From: Trueperaceae bacterium
GTDB taxonomy: Bacteria > Deinococcota > Deinococci > Deinococcales > Trueperaceae
Direction: 5' to 3'
DNA length: 41,461 nt
Assembly: GCA_007695125.1 (NCBI GenBank)
Contig: REEJ01000176.1
Span: 1-41,461, forward strand
The notes under the pieces were generated by a model, which did no database searches, had not been told where the DNA came from, and worked only from the letters and a program-made list of their open reading frames with translations. A program made the position numbers and the translations under genes. Shown here one piece after another: positions 15,651 to 22,635 of the stretch (position 1 is the stretch's first letter; every line of letters begins with the position of its first letter).

Positions 15651-16912
15651 TCGTTCTCCGGGGCGAAGCGGTAGTAGAAGAACATGAAGATCAGCAAGAC
15701 CAGGAACAGGACCATCGCGACCGCCGATCCAGCGCCGATGTCGGAGCGAGCGAACGCCTCGTCGTAGATCAGGACGGGCAGGTTCTTCGTACCCGCGGCA
15801 CCGCCGGTGAGCAGGAAGATGTCCTCGAACTTGTTGATCAGGAACATGAAGCGAAGCAAGAAGAGGACCGCCAGGATGCCCGCGAGGTTCGGCAGCGTGA
15901 TGTACCAGAACTGGGCGAAGGGTCCTGCCCCATCGACGTCGGCCGCCTCGTACATGTCGATCGGTACGGCCTGCAGCCTCGCCAGGATGAACAGGAACGC
16001 GAACGGGAAGTAGTTCCAAGAGCTGAACGCGACCACCGACGCGAGCGCCAACGGGAAGGCGAAGGACAGCCCGAAGAGGCTCAACTCGATCGAACGCTGG
16101 CCCAGGAAGTTGACCGGGCCGGCCAGCAGGTCCCAGCGCTGGCCGAGGGCGTTCACGGTGCCGCTGAAGGGATCGAGGAAGAACGCCCACACGAACGCCA
16201 CCGCGATGACGGGAGCGACGTACGGGAACAGGAACAGGCCTCGCAAGAGCCCCTGGCCGCGGAAGCGCGAGTTGAGCAGTTGCGCGGCGAACAGCCCGAG
16301 CAGGATCGATCCGACCGAGCTGAAGAACGTATACACGAGCGTGATGCGCAGCGACGGCCAGAAATCCGTGCCGGTCAGGACGCGCCGATAGTTGTCGAGC
16401 GTGAACACGAGGTTCGTGATGATGTTCTCCGCCCGCGCGCGCATGTCGGTCGGAGCGTCGCGCACGTCGGGTGAGCCGGCCTGCAGATAGGCGGTGTCGG
16501 CCACGAACGTGAGTTCCAGCGTCTCCCGGTAGCCGCCCTCCCAGTCGCCGAACGCGCAGGCGACCGTGCGCCCGTCCTGCTCGCATCGCGGCTCGACCGT
16601 CGCCAGCGTGAGGCCAGCTGGGAGCGTCTTCTGCCAATCGACCCCGAACAGGGTGATGCGCTGGCTCCCGTTGCGCATCGTGAGGCGCAAGACGAGCTCG
16701 TCACCTGCGTCCTCCGGCTGCTGCATCACGCGCTCGTTTGCGACCGGCACGGGCGCACGCAGATCGGCGAGGGTGACGGGCTTGAAGCTGAGCCACACGT
16801 TGAGCAGGACCGGGAAGAGCACGATCAGGAGGATGACGGCGAACGTCGGCGCCAACATCCAGTACGCGAGGCGCGCTTCCCGGGCCTCGAGCGTCATGCG
16901 TCGCACCGCCAT
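15647..16912 (-). CDS. Sugar ABC transporter permease, MalF type, with large loop
   Basis: Permease of 421 residues. TM1 (about 17-44) is followed by a hydrophilic loop of some 120 residues (about 45-165) that looks like a beta-rich domain and holds two Cys (EPRCEQDGRTVACAF), possibly a disulfide outside the membrane. The remaining helices form the CUT1 core with the EAA loop YEAADVDGAGPFAQFWYITLP. The loop lies between TM1 and TM2, unlike the P2 loop of E. coli MalF, which lies between TM3 and TM4. A strong AAGGAGG is 7 bases before the ATG. It is preceded by a hairpin that separates it from the binding-protein gene. Confidence 0.92.
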   Translation of the reverse strand: MAVRRMTLEAREARLAYWMLAPTFAVILLIVLFPVLLNVWLSFKPVTLADLRAPVPVANERVMQQPEDAGDELVLRLTMRNGSQRITLFGVDWQKTLPAGLTLATVEPRCEQDGRTVACAFGDWEGGYRETLELTFVADTAYLQAGSPDVRDAPTDMRARAENIITNLVFTLDNYRRVLTGTDFWPSLRITLVYTFFSSVGSILLGLFAAQLLNSRFRGQGLLRGLFLFPYVAPVIAVAFVWAFFLDPFSGTVNALGQRWDLLAGPVNFLGQRSIELSLFGLSFAFPLALASVVAFSSWNYFPFAFLFILARLQAVPIDMYEAADVDGAGPFAQFWYITLPNLAGILAVLFLLRFMFLINKFEDIFLLTGGAAGTKNLPVLIYDEAFARSDIGAGSAVAMVLFLVLLIFMFFYYRFAPENE

Positions 16913-16944
16913 GCGACCCCTCCTTACGTTCGATCAAATAGGAG

Positions 16945-16976
16945 CGGATGGCCGACCCCGCTGGGTCGGCCATCCG
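16945..16976 (-). terminator. Stem-loop between binding-protein and permease genes
   Basis: A perfect 14-bp inverted repeat with a 4-base loop: left arm 16945-16958, right arm 16963-16976, core GGATGGCCGACCC. On the minus strand it is followed by CTCCTATTTGATC, only weakly T-rich. It lies 9 bases after the binding-protein stop and 32 bases before malF. It probably acts as a partial terminator or as 3' protection of the binding-protein mRNA. Confidence 0.7.
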
Positions 16977-16985
16977 GGAGCGAGC

Positions 16986-18311
16986 TCAGCGCAGCGCTTC
17001 GACGCGGCTCTGCATCTCGCGGGCAGTCTCCTCGGCGGTGCGGTCACCGTCGAGGAACTCGCGCACGAGTTCGGCCATGACGCGGGTGCCGTACAGCGTC
17101 CCGACGAGGGCGCCCTCATCCTGGGCGAAGCCCCACCGGCTGCCCGTCTCGAGGCCCTCGACGATCGCGTTGATCACGTCATCGTCGTAGAAGTCTGAGA
17201 GCGGCTGGAAGCGATCGACACCGATCTCGAGGCCTGCCCAGCCCTGGGCGTACAAGTCGGGCTCGTCGACGGTGCCGGAGCGGACCGGGAACTTGCCTTG
17301 CGGCGCCATCGACATCCAGTCGAGGTAACCGTCGCTCAGCAGGTAGCTGATGAACTCCTGCGAGGCGTCGATGTCGGCGTCGACGGTGATGGCCAGGTAC
17401 TGCAGCTGGGCCCAGCCGGCGCCCGTCGGGTTGCTCGGCCCGGCGATGCGGGTCGCGAACTCGGTGCGCTCGGCCAGCCAACCGGAGTAGTGGTCCTCGT
17501 CGGCCGTGACCGGCACTTCGTCGCGCAGGCCGACCAGCGAGGGGATGATGAAGGGCGACCAGACGATCATGGCCGCGCTTCCGTCTTGATACAGTTCGCG
17601 CGACTGCAGCCAGTACAGGTTGCCCGGCGGGCTCGCCTCGGCGAGCTCCTTGTAGAACTCGAGCGTCTCGACCATCTCCGGTACGTCGAGTGTGATGTTG
17701 CCCATGTCGTCCACCAGGTGCACGCCGTTGGCGAGCGCGAAGTGCTCGAACACCTGCATCATGTAGTCCTGGCTCGGGTCGGTGGCGGCGACGAAGCCGT
17801 ACATGTTCGGTGGATCGTGCAGCGCCTCGACTGCCGCGAGGATGGCCTCGAAGGTCGTGGGCGGCTCGAGGCCGGCCTCTTCGAACAGATCCGCGCGGTA
17901 CAGCAGCAGCTGCGTCCAGCCGTCGGCGGGAACCGATGTGAACTCACCACCGAACTCGACCAGATCGAGGGCCGCGGTACCGAAGGTCCCGCGTCCGAGC
18001 TGGTCGATGACCTCGGTCGCCGCGGCGGTGTCGATCAGACCGGCTTCGGCCCAGCCGAGGGCGTAGTTCACGGGGTGGAAGATGACATCGGGCAAGTCAC
18101 CTGCCGCGAAGGCGGCGGTGGCGCGCTCTGCGAGCTGGCTCTCCGTGACGGGCACGACGGTGACGCTGATGCCAGTGGCGGCCTCGAAGTCGGATGCGAT
18201 CTGGTTCTGGATCGCCATGCGCTCGGGCTGCTCTTCGGTCGTCCAGAAGGTCAACTGTGCGCTGGCCAGGCCGAGCGACAGGGCGAAGACGAGGGTGAGG
18301 GTCTTTCGCAT
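16986..18311 (-). CDS. Sugar ABC transporter substrate-binding protein
   Basis: Secreted solute receptor of 441 residues, MalE/UgpB-like family 1. The signal peptide is MRKTLTLVFALSLGLASA followed by Q, with no lipobox Cys. The mature protein has the usual two-lobe sequence features (FWTTEEQPERMAIQNQIASDF, GDLPDVIFHP, ADGWTQLLLYRADLFEEAGL, YQDGSAAMIVWSPFI, LLSDGYLDWMSMAPQGKFPVR). GGAGG lies 6 bases before the ATG. It is the first gene of a four-gene operon with the two permeases and a glycosyltransferase. Sugar specificity is unknown. Confidence 0.92.
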   Translation of the reverse strand: MRKTLTLVFALSLGLASAQLTFWTTEEQPERMAIQNQIASDFEAATGISVTVVPVTESQLAERATAAFAAGDLPDVIFHPVNYALGWAEAGLIDTAAATEVIDQLGRGTFGTAALDLVEFGGEFTSVPADGWTQLLLYRADLFEEAGLEPPTTFEAILAAVEALHDPPNMYGFVAATDPSQDYMMQVFEHFALANGVHLVDDMGNITLDVPEMVETLEFYKELAEASPPGNLYWLQSRELYQDGSAAMIVWSPFIIPSLVGLRDEVPVTADEDHYSGWLAERTEFATRIAGPSNPTGAGWAQLQYLAITVDADIDASQEFISYLLSDGYLDWMSMAPQGKFPVRSGTVDEPDLYAQGWAGLEIGVDRFQPLSDFYDDDVINAIVEGLETGSRWGFAQDEGALVGTLYGTRVMAELVREFLDGDRTAEETAREMQSRVEALR

Positions 18312-18338
18312 GGGTACCTCCGTGATGATGAGGGGACG

Positions 18339-18350
18339 CGTGTCGACACG
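18339..18350. promoter_or_regulatory. Perfect palindrome upstream of the sugar ABC operon, possible operator
   Basis: CGTGTCGACACG is a perfect 12-bp palindrome ending 28 bases before the binding-protein ATG, in its leader. LacI-type and similar sugar regulators bind even-length palindromes with a central CG, but no regulator gene is adjacent. The assignment rests on symmetry and position only. Confidence 0.35.
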
Positions 18351-18553
18351 GTCCCTGGTGCAGAACGATGGGGAACCGTTCGCTGCTCCTTCGTGACCAC
18401 CTCCTCGAGACGGCGATGCTCGGCTGGCTGGCGGGCGCTTGCCGCGTGCGCCGAGCGTCACGATCGGACGATGTGTCTACAGAATGCGCTCGCCGGCGCC
18501 GGCGCACAGGCCGGCACGGGGTCGTCGCTGCTCCTGGCTTCGCGTCGACCGAC

Positions 18554-18580
18554 GCCACACGGGGCGAGGCCTCGTGTGGC
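18554..18580 (-). terminator. Possible terminator after the YwiC-like gene
   Basis: GCCACACG and CGTGTGGC form an 8-bp stem around an 11-base loop, 100 bases past the YwiC-like stop on the minus strand. There is no clear T run. Confidence 0.3.
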
Positions 18581-18679
18581 ACTGCGCCCAAGAGCGCGGG
18601 TGCGCGCGAACGCATTCGACTCCACCAGTATCCGCCCGCGGCGAAGCGCGTGTCAACGCAGGGCACGACCATCTGTGGG

Positions 18680-19450
18680 TCAGAGCACGAGGGCGAGGAA
18701 CGCGACGAGCGCGATGCCGAAGCCGAGCTCGCGGAAACCGATGACCTTGGCCGGCACGCTGACACGCTGGCGCGACACGCCCAGCGCCGCGCGGCCAGCC
18801 AGCGCCACATACGGGACGAGGACGAGCCAGGCGAGATCGGTGAACGCCACGGCGACCGCCACGAGCGCCAACGCGAGCAGGTGCATGGCCCACACGCACC
18901 TGGGGTCGACGGCGTGGCCGCGCTCGAGGCGCAAGCGTGCCCGCACGTACGCGATGGTAGGGACGCTCCGGGCGGCGAGCAGCGCCCAGAGGCCCAGCGC
19001 GGCGACGATGCCCCACCCGGCGGCGACGGCGATGCAGGCGGCGAGCGACCCGATGGCGAGCGCACCGAGGACCTCGGGGGCGAACTCGCGCGCGCGGCCG
19101 TGCGCGTCGAACCAGAGCTGCCCGAGCGCGAGCGGCGCCGCGATGAGCGCGGGTACCAGGATCGTGGGTGTGCCCGCCAGCGCGATCGCCACCGCCACCG
19201 CGACGACGAGGATGATGCCGTACAGAGCCACGAAGCGCCAGGCGAGGCCGGTCCTCGGGTAGACGCGCCGACGCCGCACGTCGCTGAGCGCCTGGCTGAG
19301 GGGGGTCTGGAGCAAGATCGCGGCCAGCCCCGCGATCACGAGTGCCACGCCCGCGGAACTCCACGCGACCAGGAGCCCGAGGAGCGCGGGCTCGAGGAGG
19401 AAACCCCACGCGCCGTGCTCGACGGGGAGCGCGACCGTGCGAAGGCGCAC
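18680..19450 (-). CDS. YwiC-like integral membrane protein
   Basis: About 256 residues with some eight hydrophobic helices. The YwiC family signature LPVEHGAWGFLLEPALLGLL begins near residue 8, followed by ILLQTPLSQALSDVRRRRVYPRT and, later, a repeated-helix architecture. The function is unknown; relatives often sit near anaerobic-respiration or nitrogen-oxide genes. The start is taken as GTG 19450, because the frame upstream is occupied by the DUF2249 gene, whose stop is 14 bases before. No Shine-Dalgarno is visible, so translational coupling is likely. Confidence 0.78.
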   Translation of the reverse strand: MRLRTVALPVEHGAWGFLLEPALLGLLVAWSSAGVALVIAGLAAILLQTPLSQALSDVRRRRVYPRTGLAWRFVALYGIILVVAVAVAIALAGTPTILVPALIAAPLALGQLWFDAHGRAREFAPEVLGALAIGSLAACIAVAAGWGIVAALGLWALLAARSVPTIAYVRARLRLERGHAVDPRCVWAMHLLALALVAVAVAFTDLAWLVLVPYVALAGRAALGVSRQRVSVPAKVIGFRELGFGIALVAFLALVL

Positions 19451-19464
19451 GCGGCGTGCCGTCG

Positions 19465-19716
19465 TCAGGCGAGCCGCTCCACCCGGACTCGCCAGGTCGT
19501 CGGTCCCGCTTCGAGGTACGTCCACTGTGAGGCGCCCGGACGCGTCGACGCGAAGCGCTGCCGCAGGGGTGCGGGGTCGTGGTCGACGACGATCTCGAGG
19601 GCGGCGCCAGGTGCGAGCGACTCGAAGGTGTTCTCGATGGTCTGGCGGCACGAGCCAGCTGGCAGGCTCGCAACGTCGATGGTGATCGGGTCCACGGCGG
19701 GGACGGTTGGATGCAT
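19465..19716 (-). CDS. DUF2249 domain protein (TusA-like)
   Basis: An 83-residue protein matching DUF2249: VASLPAGSCRQTIENTFESLAPG, the signature VDHDPAPLRQRF (about residue 43) and the end SQWTYLEAGPTTWRVRVERL. The fold is related to the sulfur carrier TusA. A single Cys (Cys23) occurs, but not in the TusA CPxP context. A GAGGAGGAG ribosome-binding site lies 4 bases before the ATG. It is followed directly by the YwiC-like gene, a pairing that suggests a shared, unknown role. Confidence 0.88.
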   Translation of the reverse strand: MHPTVPAVDPITIDVASLPAGSCRQTIENTFESLAPGAALEIVVDHDPAPLRQRFASTRPGASQWTYLEAGPTTWRVRVERLA

Positions 19717-19837
19717 GACGCTCCTCCTCGACCGGCCTTCATGGCCGGGGGTTCATGGACTCCATTGTCCACATTGGCGTCGCGGTCCGCAGGGACACTC
19801 GTCCATACGATCCGCTCGCCACCGTGTCGCGTGTACG

Positions 19838-19866
19838 TTGACCGGTCGTCCCACCAGGGCTACGCT
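19838..19866 (+). promoter_or_regulatory. Promoter of the DUF454 gene (leaderless)
   Basis: -35 TTGACC (19838-19843), a 17-base spacer and -10 TACGCT (19861-19866), then 8 bases to the ATG at 19875. This is one of the clearest leaderless promoters in the window. Confidence 0.7.
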
Positions 19867-19874
19867 CATGCCTG

Positions 19875-20357
19875 ATGGTCGCTTCCGAGCCTCCCCACGA
19901 GCCCGCGCCGGAGCGCTCGCCTCCGCCCGACCGGGTCGTCGCCGTGCCAACCGCAGCAACGGGACCGGCAGCGAACCCGCTCGTACGAGCGGCGTACTTC
20001 ACCTTCGGTTGCCTGACGTTCACACTCGCGATGATCGGGATCGTGGTGCGGGGCATCCCGACCACGCCGTTCCTGCTCCTCACCGCGTTCGCGTTCGCCC
20101 GGAGCAGCCCCCGCCTCCATCGCTGGCTCATGGAACACAAGCGCTTCGGTCCGCTGCTCCACGACCTGCAGAGCGGCCGTGGCCTGACGCTGCGGTTCAA
20201 GGCCGCCACCATCGCGTTCAGCTGGAGCCTCATGCTGGCGACGGCCATCTGGCTGGTCCCGTCGTGGCCGCTCCGCGCGTTCCTGGCCGGCGCGGCGCTG
20301 ATCCAGCTGTACGTGTTCGTCCGCGTGATCCCGACCCGTCCGCACCACGCAGCCTGA
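19875..20357 (+). CDS. DUF454 (YbaN-like) inner membrane protein
   Basis: A 160-residue membrane protein. A Pro-rich soluble N-terminus of about 35 residues precedes the DUF454 core: AAYFTFGCLTFTLAMIGIVVRGIPTTPFLLLTAFAFARSS with the GIPTTPF signature near residue 61, then SPRLHRWLMEHKRFGPLLHDL, and two more helices. The function of the family is unknown. It is divergent from the DUF2249 gene and ends before a strong two-way hairpin. Confidence 0.88.
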   Translation: MVASEPPHEPAPERSPPPDRVVAVPTAATGPAANPLVRAAYFTFGCLTFTLAMIGIVVRGIPTTPFLLLTAFAFARSSPRLHRWLMEHKRFGPLLHDLQSGRGLTLRFKAATIAFSWSLMLATAIWLVPSWPLRAFLAGAALIQLYVFVRVIPTRPHHAA

Positions 20358-20366
20358 TCCACGCGT

Positions 20367-20400
20367 TCGCCCCCACGACCGTCGCAGATCGTGGGGGCGA
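20367..20400. terminator. Bidirectional hairpin between convergent genes
   Basis: A perfect 12-bp stem (TCGCCCCCACGA with TCGTGGGGGCGA) around a 10-base loop. It lies 9 bases after the DUF454 stop and 60 bases from the stop of the convergent DOMON gene. There is no T run, but position and strength support termination in both directions. Confidence 0.75.
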
Positions 20401-20459
20401 TGTGGTGCGCCACTCCCGTACGGGTATGACGCGTCAGCGCGATGGTGCGCTGGTCAGCG

Positions 20460-21023
20460 TCAGAAGATGAAGTCCTCGATGTACCAGGCGCCGCCCTGCG
20501 TGCTGCGGCCGTGCGCACGGCCCGGATCCATGACGTTGGCGTAGGCGCCCATGAAGATCATCGGGGTGCCAGGCGTGATCGCCACGTCGGTGTCTTCACC
20601 GGTGTCGAGCGGGCGGGAGAACTCGACCGTCCAGAGGTCGCCGTCGCGGCTCGCCGCGAAGTCGACGACGGTGTTGCTGCCGCCCTCCTCACTATCGAGC
20701 ACCGGCTCGCCGCGGGCGCTCTCCTGGAACATGTCGAGCAAGACGTACTCGCCGTCCTCTTCGGTCACGATGATGACGTCGAAGCCGGCCTTGCGGTTGG
20801 TCATCTCGTCGGCCCAGCCGACACCGACCCAACCGCGCGCCTCGAGCGTGAAGCCCATGTAGATCATGTCGTCGTCGATGGTCCAGTACACGACCATGCC
20901 GGAGTCGTCGTGCGTGGCGGTGTTGGCGTACTCGCCGTCGGCGATGGCGCCGTCGATGGCGGGCTGCGCCGCGGCGAAGCTGACGAGGAGGGCGAAGGCG
21001 GTGGCGGTGATGAGCTTGATCAT
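20460..21023 (-). CDS. Secreted DOMON / ethylbenzene-dehydrogenase-like heme-binding domain protein
   Basis: A 187-residue protein with a signal peptide (MIKLITATAFALLVSFAAA, cut before QPAIDG). The mature part looks like one DOMON or cytochrome-b-type beta sandwich: PAIDGAIADGEYAN, MVVYWTIDDDMIYMGFTLEARGWVGVGWADEMTNRKAGFD, DGEYVLLDMF, and WTVEFSRPLDTGEDTD near the end. Met and Lys residues that could ligate heme are present, but the ligand pair cannot be assigned. AAGGAAGG precedes the ATG, which overlaps the stop of the upstream membrane protein (ATGA). It is the last gene of a three-gene operon with two four-helix membrane proteins. Confidence 0.8.
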   Translation of the reverse strand: MIKLITATAFALLVSFAAAQPAIDGAIADGEYANTATHDDSGMVVYWTIDDDMIYMGFTLEARGWVGVGWADEMTNRKAGFDVIIVTEEDGEYVLLDMFQESARGEPVLDSEEGGSNTVVDFAASRDGDLWTVEFSRPLDTGEDTDVAITPGTPMIFMGAYANVMDPGRAHGRSTQGGAWYIEDFIF

Positions 21024-21547
21024 GGGACCTTCCTTTCGGTACGAGGTACCGCAGTGTCGCGTGGCGCCGTGTGTGAAGGCGCGGAGGACGATGAAGACTC
21101 CTTGACGACGGCGGTCAACCCGACGACCAAGCCGACGGCGCCGACGTGCGTGTGGGCGAGCCCGGCGAGGACCGGGCGGTACGGGACCTGGAACGACTCC
21201 AGGAGGCCGGAGATGGTGAAGAGGCTGACACCGAGGTCGCCAGCGTTCCAGATCAGGTGCAGCAACGCGCCAGCGAACCCTGTCAGGACCGACACCACCA
21301 TCCAGATGGTGAACGGTAGGCGCACCGCCTTGTGTGTGGTGAAGAACATGGCGATCGCGAGCGGGAACCCGATCATCGACACGTAGAAGGGCCAGCGCGC
21401 CCAGAAGCTCTCCATGTAGTGATCGATCACCCAGTGCTCGACACCATAGAAGAAGAAGCCGAAGGCGGCGATGAGCAAGAAGAAGTTCTGCAGGAAGCCG
21501 AGGACCTTGCCCTCCTCGGTCTTTGCGTTCATCCAACGTTCAAGCAT
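21020..21547 (-). CDS. Four-helix membrane protein B, paralogue of the gene upstream
   Basis: A 175-residue protein with four predicted helices and a Ser/Thr/Pro-rich cytosolic or periplasmic tail of about 30 residues. Key stretches are FFFYGVEHWVIDHYMESFW, ALLHLIWNAGD and YRPVLAGLAHTHVGAVGL. These line up with MYPVELFIIGHWLDTW, YWHWIWNMED and FRPVLAAMAYTNMGVTGL of the neighbour at 21557-22000, so the two are paralogues. Conserved His and Trp next to the membrane make a heme or quinone site possible. I do not recognise a named family. Confidence 0.75.
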   Translation of the reverse strand: MLERWMNAKTEEGKVLGFLQNFFLLIAAFGFFFYGVEHWVIDHYMESFWARWPFYVSMIGFPLAIAMFFTTHKAVRLPFTIWMVVSVLTGFAGALLHLIWNAGDLGVSLFTISGLLESFQVPYRPVLAGLAHTHVGAVGLVVGLTAVVKESSSSSAPSHTAPRDTAVPRTERKVP

Positions 21548-21556
21548 CGCGGTCTC

Positions 21557-22000
21557 CTATCGCGCCCGGAAGATGCAAGCGAGGCCGGTCACACCCATGT
21601 TGGTGTAGGCCATCGCTGCCAAGACGGGACGGAAGCCGTGGAATTGATCCATCGCGTACGACCAGTTCCACGCGATGCCCCGGGTGTCCTCCATGTTCCA
21701 GATCCAGTGCCAATAGGCACCGACCAGGCCGGTGACGATGGCCGCCCACATGGTGATGATGAACGCCCAGCGCACCCATGAGGTCTTGCGATCGAAGAAG
21801 ATCCAGACGGTGAAGATCACACCTGGGATGGTGATCCAGAACGGGATCAACGACTCCCACGTGTCGAGCCAGTGGCCGATGATGAAGAGCTCGACCGGGT
21901 ACATGACGAACGCTCCCAAGATCAACAGCAGGAGCACGACCCGGACGATCTCGAGCGTACGTGCAGTCGTGTTCGTTGCGCTTCGAAGCGCGGGTATCAC
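21557..22000 (-). CDS. Four-helix membrane protein A, first gene of the DOMON operon
   Basis: A 147-residue protein with four hydrophobic helices. It shares the plan and motifs (VE..I..HW, H.IWN, RPVLA.A.T..G..GL) of the protein encoded just downstream. Start GTG 22000 has GAGGAGGTG four bases upstream. It is transcribed from the promoter at 22089-22117, which contains a perfect inverted repeat. Together with its paralogue and the secreted DOMON protein it may form a small electron-transfer unit; this is inference from layout and residues. Confidence 0.75.
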   Translation of the reverse strand: MIPALRSATNTTARTLEIVRVVLLLLILGAFVMYPVELFIIGHWLDTWESLIPFWITIPGVIFTVWIFFDRKTSWVRWAFIITMWAAIVTGLVGAYWHWIWNMEDTRGIAWNWSYAMDQFHGFRPVLAAMAYTNMGVTGLACIFRAR

Positions 22001-22087
22001 GGAGCACCTCCTCGGGTGTAGGAACCATGCCCATCGCGGCAGCGCGTGGATGCACGGTCAGGACCGAAGCTCTGTAGCCTCACCTAC

Positions 22088-22108
22088 GATTCTTCCGACC
22101 CAAGAATC
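22088..22108. promoter_or_regulatory. Perfect inverted repeat GATTCTT-N7-AAGAATC, likely operator
   Basis: Two perfect 7-bp arms separated by 7 bases. The repeat covers most of the spacer and all of the -10 box of the DOMON-operon promoter, the usual place for a repressor. The adjacent Fur-family regulator (22114-22575) is the obvious candidate to bind it, although the sequence is not a textbook Fur or PerR box. Confidence 0.6.
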
Positions 22109-22117
22109 ATTTGTCAA
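22089..22117 (-). promoter_or_regulatory. Promoter of the DOMON operon
   Basis: -35 TTGACA (22112-22117), a 17-base spacer and -10 AAGAAT (22089-22094). Transcription should start near 22082, giving a leader of about 80 bases. The -35 overlaps the stop codon of the Fur-family gene. Confidence 0.65.
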
Positions 22118-22575
22118 CGTCGATGGGTGACAGCGGCATTCGTCCCGGACGCCCTCACGCACACTTCACATAGCCCCTCGAGCACCAGGTGGTCGCTGGT
22201 GACACGGAACCCGAAGCGCTCCTCGACGAGGCCATAGAACGCGTCTGTGACGTCGTGATCCACCTCCCGCTCGGCGCCGCAGACGCGGCACGCGAGATGA
22301 TGGTGCGCGGGGTTGGGCCCGGCCAGTTCGTAGTGCGTCTGCCCTTGCTGCTCGACCGGCCGGATCAGCCCACGCTCGCTCAGGAAGTGCAGGTTCCGGT
22401 ACACCGTCGCGTCGTTGACCGTCGCCTCGCGCCTCCGTACCGCCGTGCACACCTCGCGCGCGCTCAGCCGACCCCCACTCTCACAGATCACGTCCATGAC
22501 GAGTTCGCGCTGATGCGTGACCCGGTAGCCGGCAGCGCGCAGGGCGCGTTGGTAGTTCCACGTGTGGTGGGACAT
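22114..22575 (-). CDS. Fur-family metalloregulator
   Basis: A 153-residue repressor. The N-terminal winged helix (ALRAAGYRVTHQRELVMDVI, ATVNDATVYRNLHFLSERGLI) and the metal-binding C-terminal part are typical: HYELAGPNPAHHHLACRVCGAEREVD, with HHH and the first CxxC, and LCEVC, the second CxxC of a structural zinc site. The start is placed at ATG 22575. An earlier ATG at 22584 is only 2 bases behind a -10-like TACACT (22587-22592), so it would fall ahead of the transcript. Fur, PerR, Zur or Mur cannot be separated by eye. It lies directly upstream of the DOMON operon, on the same strand. Confidence 0.9.
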   Translation of the reverse strand: MSHHTWNYQRALRAAGYRVTHQRELVMDVICESGGRLSAREVCTAVRRREATVNDATVYRNLHFLSERGLIRPVEQQGQTHYELAGPNPAHHHLACRVCGAEREVDHDVTDAFYGLVEERFGFRVTSDHLVLEGLCEVCVRASGTNAAVTHRR

Positions 22576-22635
22576 GCTCAGCATGGAGTGTACGCGCGTG
22601 CGGTCACCCAGCGCCGGTACAGGTGTCCGCCTGGA

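Larger units (their letters stand above)
18312..18679. other. Intergenic region without a recognised gene
   Basis: These 368 bases lie between the YwiC-like stop and the binding-protein start, both on the minus strand. I see no convincing coding frame. The region holds a 12-bp palindrome (18339-18350) and a possible terminator (18554-18580). It should contain the sugar-operon promoter, but no good -35/-10 pair could be picked. Confidence 0.6.

Noticed and set aside
20412-20427. A partial copy of the ATACCC-N-GGGTAT motif (ACTCCC-GTAC-GGGTAT)
   Set aside because: The spacing is 4 rather than 5, one arm is degenerate, and it lies between two convergent gene ends instead of at a promoter.
21978-21991. 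A 14-bp palindrome GCGCTTCGAAGCGC just inside the first membrane-protein gene of the DOMON operon
   Set aside because: It is within codons 4-8, downstream of the start; the better operator is the repeat over the promoter. It could be chance.
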